A stretch of DNA of 7,677 nucleotides from the NCBI GenBank assembly GCA_905372155.1, contig CAJPNZ010000126.1:1-7677 (forward strand), given 5' to 3'. This document shows positions 6,359 to 7,677 of this stretch, one piece after another (position 1 is the first letter of the stretch; each line of letters begins with the position of its first letter). The stretch comes from Propionibacteriaceae bacterium (lineage in GTDB: Bacteria; Actinomycetota; Actinomycetes; Propionibacteriales; Propionibacteriaceae). A program made the translations under genes and the position numbers. Below the pieces are notes generated by a model. It was not told where the DNA came from. It worked only from the letters and a program-made list of their open reading frames with translations, and ran no database searches.

Positions 6359-6398
6359 TGAGCCGGGGCGCGACGAAGGAGCGACCCGAGTCGAAACC
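6359..6398 (-). repeat. REP-like dispersed repeat, copy A
   Basis: The plus strand runs from TGAGCCGGGG to GAGTCGAAACC. It matches the reverse complement of the repeat inside the AraC gene (560-603) at 37 of 40 positions. Relative to copy B at 6440-6486 it is inverted. It begins 9 bp after the argG stop. Confidence 0.85.
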
Positions 6399-6439
6399 AC
6401 CCCACACCCGAAAAGCCAGAACCCAACCCCAGTCACCAC

Positions 6440-6486
6440 GGTTTCGACACGGCCCACTCGCTGACGCTCGCAGGCCGGCTCAACCA
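6440..6486 (+). repeat. REP-like dispersed repeat, copy B
   Basis: It begins GGTTTCGACACGG and ends GGCCGGCTCAACCA, the same termini as the AraC-gene copy, but the centre diverges (CTCGCTGACGCTCGC). It is in opposite orientation to copy A. Conserved ends with a variable centre are characteristic of REP-type elements. Confidence 0.75.
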
Positions 6487-6502
6487 ACTTCAAGGAAAGA
6501 TA

Positions 6503-7549
6503 TCAAGCGACTCCGAGGAAGGGCGCCAGACGCTCGGCCGAGACCCGGCCGTCGTGCCACTTCTCGGCGAACGCCCGGTTCTCGGCCGCCCAGGCACGCA
6601 GCTCGTCGCGGCGGTCGCGGATGGACGCGACCACCTCGTACAGGTCGTCGGGGGTGGCCTCCAGCAGATGCGGAGACTCCGGCATCCGGTCGCGGACCGC
6701 GTCGATCATGCGCCCGACACACACCCGGCCCGCGGCCATCGCCTCCACGGCCGCAACCCCGTAGGACCCGAACATCACCTGATCCACCACCACGTCACAG
6801 GACCGCACCAGCTCCCGCAGCTGCGCGTGCGGCAGCCCCGACGGCGCGACGTACTCGATGACACCCTCATCGTGGAGGCGGCGCAGCACCGGATCGATGA
6901 ACTGGGTGCCCTTGATCGGTGGTTTCCGCTGCGAGGGAACGTGCACGACGAGGGGTTTGTCACGTTCCAGCAGCGGCGCGTCCGAGGCCCACGCATCGAC
7001 GTCGACCACCACCGGCAGCCACGTGCTGAAGGGCAGGTCGAAACCCATGTCCGGGGTGGAATGGAACACCGGCCAGCCACAGGACGCCGCGAAACCCCGG
7101 TTGATCTCGGTGCGACGGATCAGCGAGGACCGCCACTTCTCGTCGCCGACCGTGAAATACGACCACTCGTCGCGGGCCATGTGCGCCAAGGGGTCGCGCA
7201 CATCAGTACCGTGCGCGATCAACGCCATCGAATACCCCATCTCCGCCAGCCTTCGGGCATCCGCCTGGAAATGGGCGGCGCGATCCCACCGCGCAAAGGA
7301 CATGAAACCGTCGAGCGCCACGTGGGTGACGCCGTCGAACAGCCGCCCCGCACGCCAACCCCACGCGACGGGGGTACGGAACCTGAACCGTCCCAACAAC
7401 CTGTCCACCTCGAAGTGGAAACCACCCCCACGCAACGGCACCCCGGAGAACGACCACGCCCCCACCGGAAGATTCGATGCGACGGCCCGCGCCCATGCGG
7501 TCGCCTGCCCAGCGTAGTTCGACGGCCCGATGGCCAGAACAGGACTCAT
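6503..7549 (-). CDS. Glycosyltransferase-like protein (GT-B, group 1)
   Basis: A 348-residue protein. The C-terminal domain starts at about PLVVHVPSQRKPPIKGTQFI (199-218), a nucleotide-sugar transferase type strand and loop. It contains DVVVDQVMFGSYGVAAVEAMAAGR (252-275), equivalent to the donor-binding motif with E269, and ends with EKWHDGRVSAERLAPFLG (329-346). The N-terminal domain has IAHGTDVRDP (111-120). No signal peptide or membrane helix is seen, so a cytoplasmic or membrane-peripheral role in surface-glycan assembly is likely; donor and acceptor are unknown. The ATG at 7549 is preferred because it lies 7 nt after a TAATCT box on the minus strand and has no Shine-Dalgarno, which indicates a leaderless start. 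Codon use is GC-rich, more like argG than the epimerase. It converges with argG and diverges from the nucleotide-sugar dehydrogenase at 7623. Confidence 0.8.
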   Translation of the reverse strand: MSPVLAIGPSNYAGQATAWARAVASNLPVGAWSFSGVPLRGGGFHFEVDRLLGRFRFRTPVAWGWRAGRLFDGVTHVALDGFMSFARWDRAAHFQADARRLAEMGYSMALIAHGTDVRDPLAHMARDEWSYFTVGDEKWRSSLIRRTEINRGFAASCGWPVFHSTPDMGFDLPFSTWLPVVVDVDAWASDAPLLERDKPLVVHVPSQRKPPIKGTQFIDPVLRRLHDEGVIEYVAPSGLPHAQLRELVRSCDVVVDQVMFGSYGVAAVEAMAAGRVCVGRMIDAVRDRMPESPHLLEATPDDLYEVVASIRDRRDELRAWAAENRAFAEKWHDGRVSAERLAPFLGVA

Positions 7550-7556
7550 GCGCCAC

Positions 7557-7562
7557 AGATTA
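7557..7562 (-). promoter_or_regulatory. -10 box, probable leaderless promoter of the minus-strand glycosyltransferase
   Basis: On the minus strand TAATCT is followed by seven bases and the ATG at 7549. No ribosome-binding site intervenes. The box sits 9 bp from the divergent -10 at 7572-7577, so the two promoters must overlap. Confidence 0.55.
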
Positions 7563-7571
7563 TCCCGTGGG

Positions 7572-7577
7572 TAGAAT
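7572..7577 (+). promoter_or_regulatory. Putative -10 box of the nucleotide-sugar dehydrogenase
   Basis: TAGAAT fits TANNNT. Transcription from about 7584 would give a leader of about 40 nt containing AAGGA at 7611-7615, 7 nt before the GTG. It lies inside a short imperfect inverted repeat (GTGGGT/ACCCGC, 7567-7584). Confidence 0.45.
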
Positions 7578-7622
7578 CACCCGCGGCAGCGCGCCACATT
7601 CACCGCTGGGAAGGAATCGTTC

Positions 7623-7677
7623 GTGAAGATCGCTGTTGTTGCGCTCGGGAAGATCGGGTTGCCGTTGGCTGTTCAGT
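7623..7677 (+). CDS. Nucleotide-sugar dehydrogenase, N-terminal fragment (runs off window)
   Basis: Only the first 18 codons are present, starting at a GTG preceded by AAGGA with a 7-nt spacer. They encode VKIAVVALGKIGLPLAVQ, the first strand and glycine loop of the NAD-binding Rossmann fold, as found at the N-terminus of UDP-glucose, GDP-mannose and UDP-ManNAc dehydrogenases. The ALGKIGLPLA wording is closest to my memory of UDP-N-acetylmannosamine/UDP-sugar dehydrogenases of the WecC type, which would extend the WecB reaction to UDP-ManNAcA. Eighteen residues cannot distinguish the substrate. The gene diverges from the glycosyltransferase at 7549. Confidence 0.75.
   Translation, partial: MKIAVVALGKIGLPLAVQ

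Larger units (their letters stand above)
6359..6486. terminator. Inverted REP-like pair between convergent genes, candidate bidirectional terminator
   Basis: Copies A and B face each other across a 41-bp spacer. The inner arms GTCGAAACC (6390-6398) and GGTTTCGAC (6440-6448) are perfectly complementary, extended by three more pairs after one mismatch. The outer arms TGAGCCGG (6359-6366) and CCGGCTCA (6475-6482) are also complementary. The position between the ends of argG and the minus-strand glycosyltransferase fits a shared terminator or mRNA 3'-end stabiliser. There is no T-tract, so this role is inferred. Confidence 0.4.

Noticed and set aside
4887..6407. 506-codon open frame on the minus strand opposite argG
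   Set aside because: It is the mirror of a GC-rich gene with strong third-position bias. The translation is low-complexity (runs of V, G, A, D, R) with no recognisable motif, while argG on the other strand is unmistakable.
1..7677. CRISPR array, tRNA, rRNA, transposase or integrase
   Set aside because: The only repeats are those listed; none has the regular repeat-spacer layout of CRISPR. I recognised no tRNA or rRNA signature and no recombinase coding sequence.

Overview
The window is GC-rich, gene-dense chromosomal DNA, most likely from an actinobacterium. Three traits point that way: high GC third positions, GTG starts, and several genes whose start codon lies 6-7 bases after a TANNNT -10 box with no Shine-Dalgarno (leaderless transcripts). 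A member of the Propionibacteriales or Micrococcales is plausible, but I cannot fix the genus from the sequence alone.

Layout: (1) 1-1404 holds a two-gene convergent module, a VOC/glyoxalase-fold protein (71-469, +) and an AraC-type regulator (445-1185, -) whose 3' ends overlap by 25 bp. The module is bracketed by an exact 55-bp direct repeat (1-55 and 1350-1404). Upstream of the regulator lies an unusual 120-bp patch of 20-bp-period repeats, three units in one orientation followed by two in the other. (2) 1448-2419 encodes a PIG3-type NAD(P)H quinone oxidoreductase. (3) 2520-4826 holds two glycan genes, a WecB-type UDP-GlcNAc 2-epimerase and a GT-B glycosyltransferase, in DNA that is visibly less GC-rich than the flanks. 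(4) 4926-6350 is argG of the long, E. coli-like type, with a leaderless promoter. (5) 6351-6502, between the converging ends of argG and the next gene, carries two inverted copies of a REP-like repeat. (6) 6503-7549 (-) is a second glycosyltransferase. It diverges from (7) 7623-7677 (+), the first 18 codons of a nucleotide-sugar dehydrogenase that runs off the window.

How the genes fit together: WecB (UDP-GlcNAc to UDP-ManNAc), a dehydrogenase (if it oxidises UDP-ManNAc to UDP-ManNAcA) and two glycosyltransferases suggest part of a cell-surface polysaccharide locus, with the housekeeping gene argG lodged among them. The VOC/AraC pair and the oxidoreductase are separate units.

I see no clear new defence, mobile or CRISPR system. 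The most unusual signal is a REP-like element that matches the argG-downstream repeat at 37 of 40 positions and sits in frame inside the AraC regulator, between its two helix-turn-helix motifs, so that it encodes an extra linker peptide. The repeat-bracketed module and the bidirectional 20-bp array next to it are the other observations worth following.
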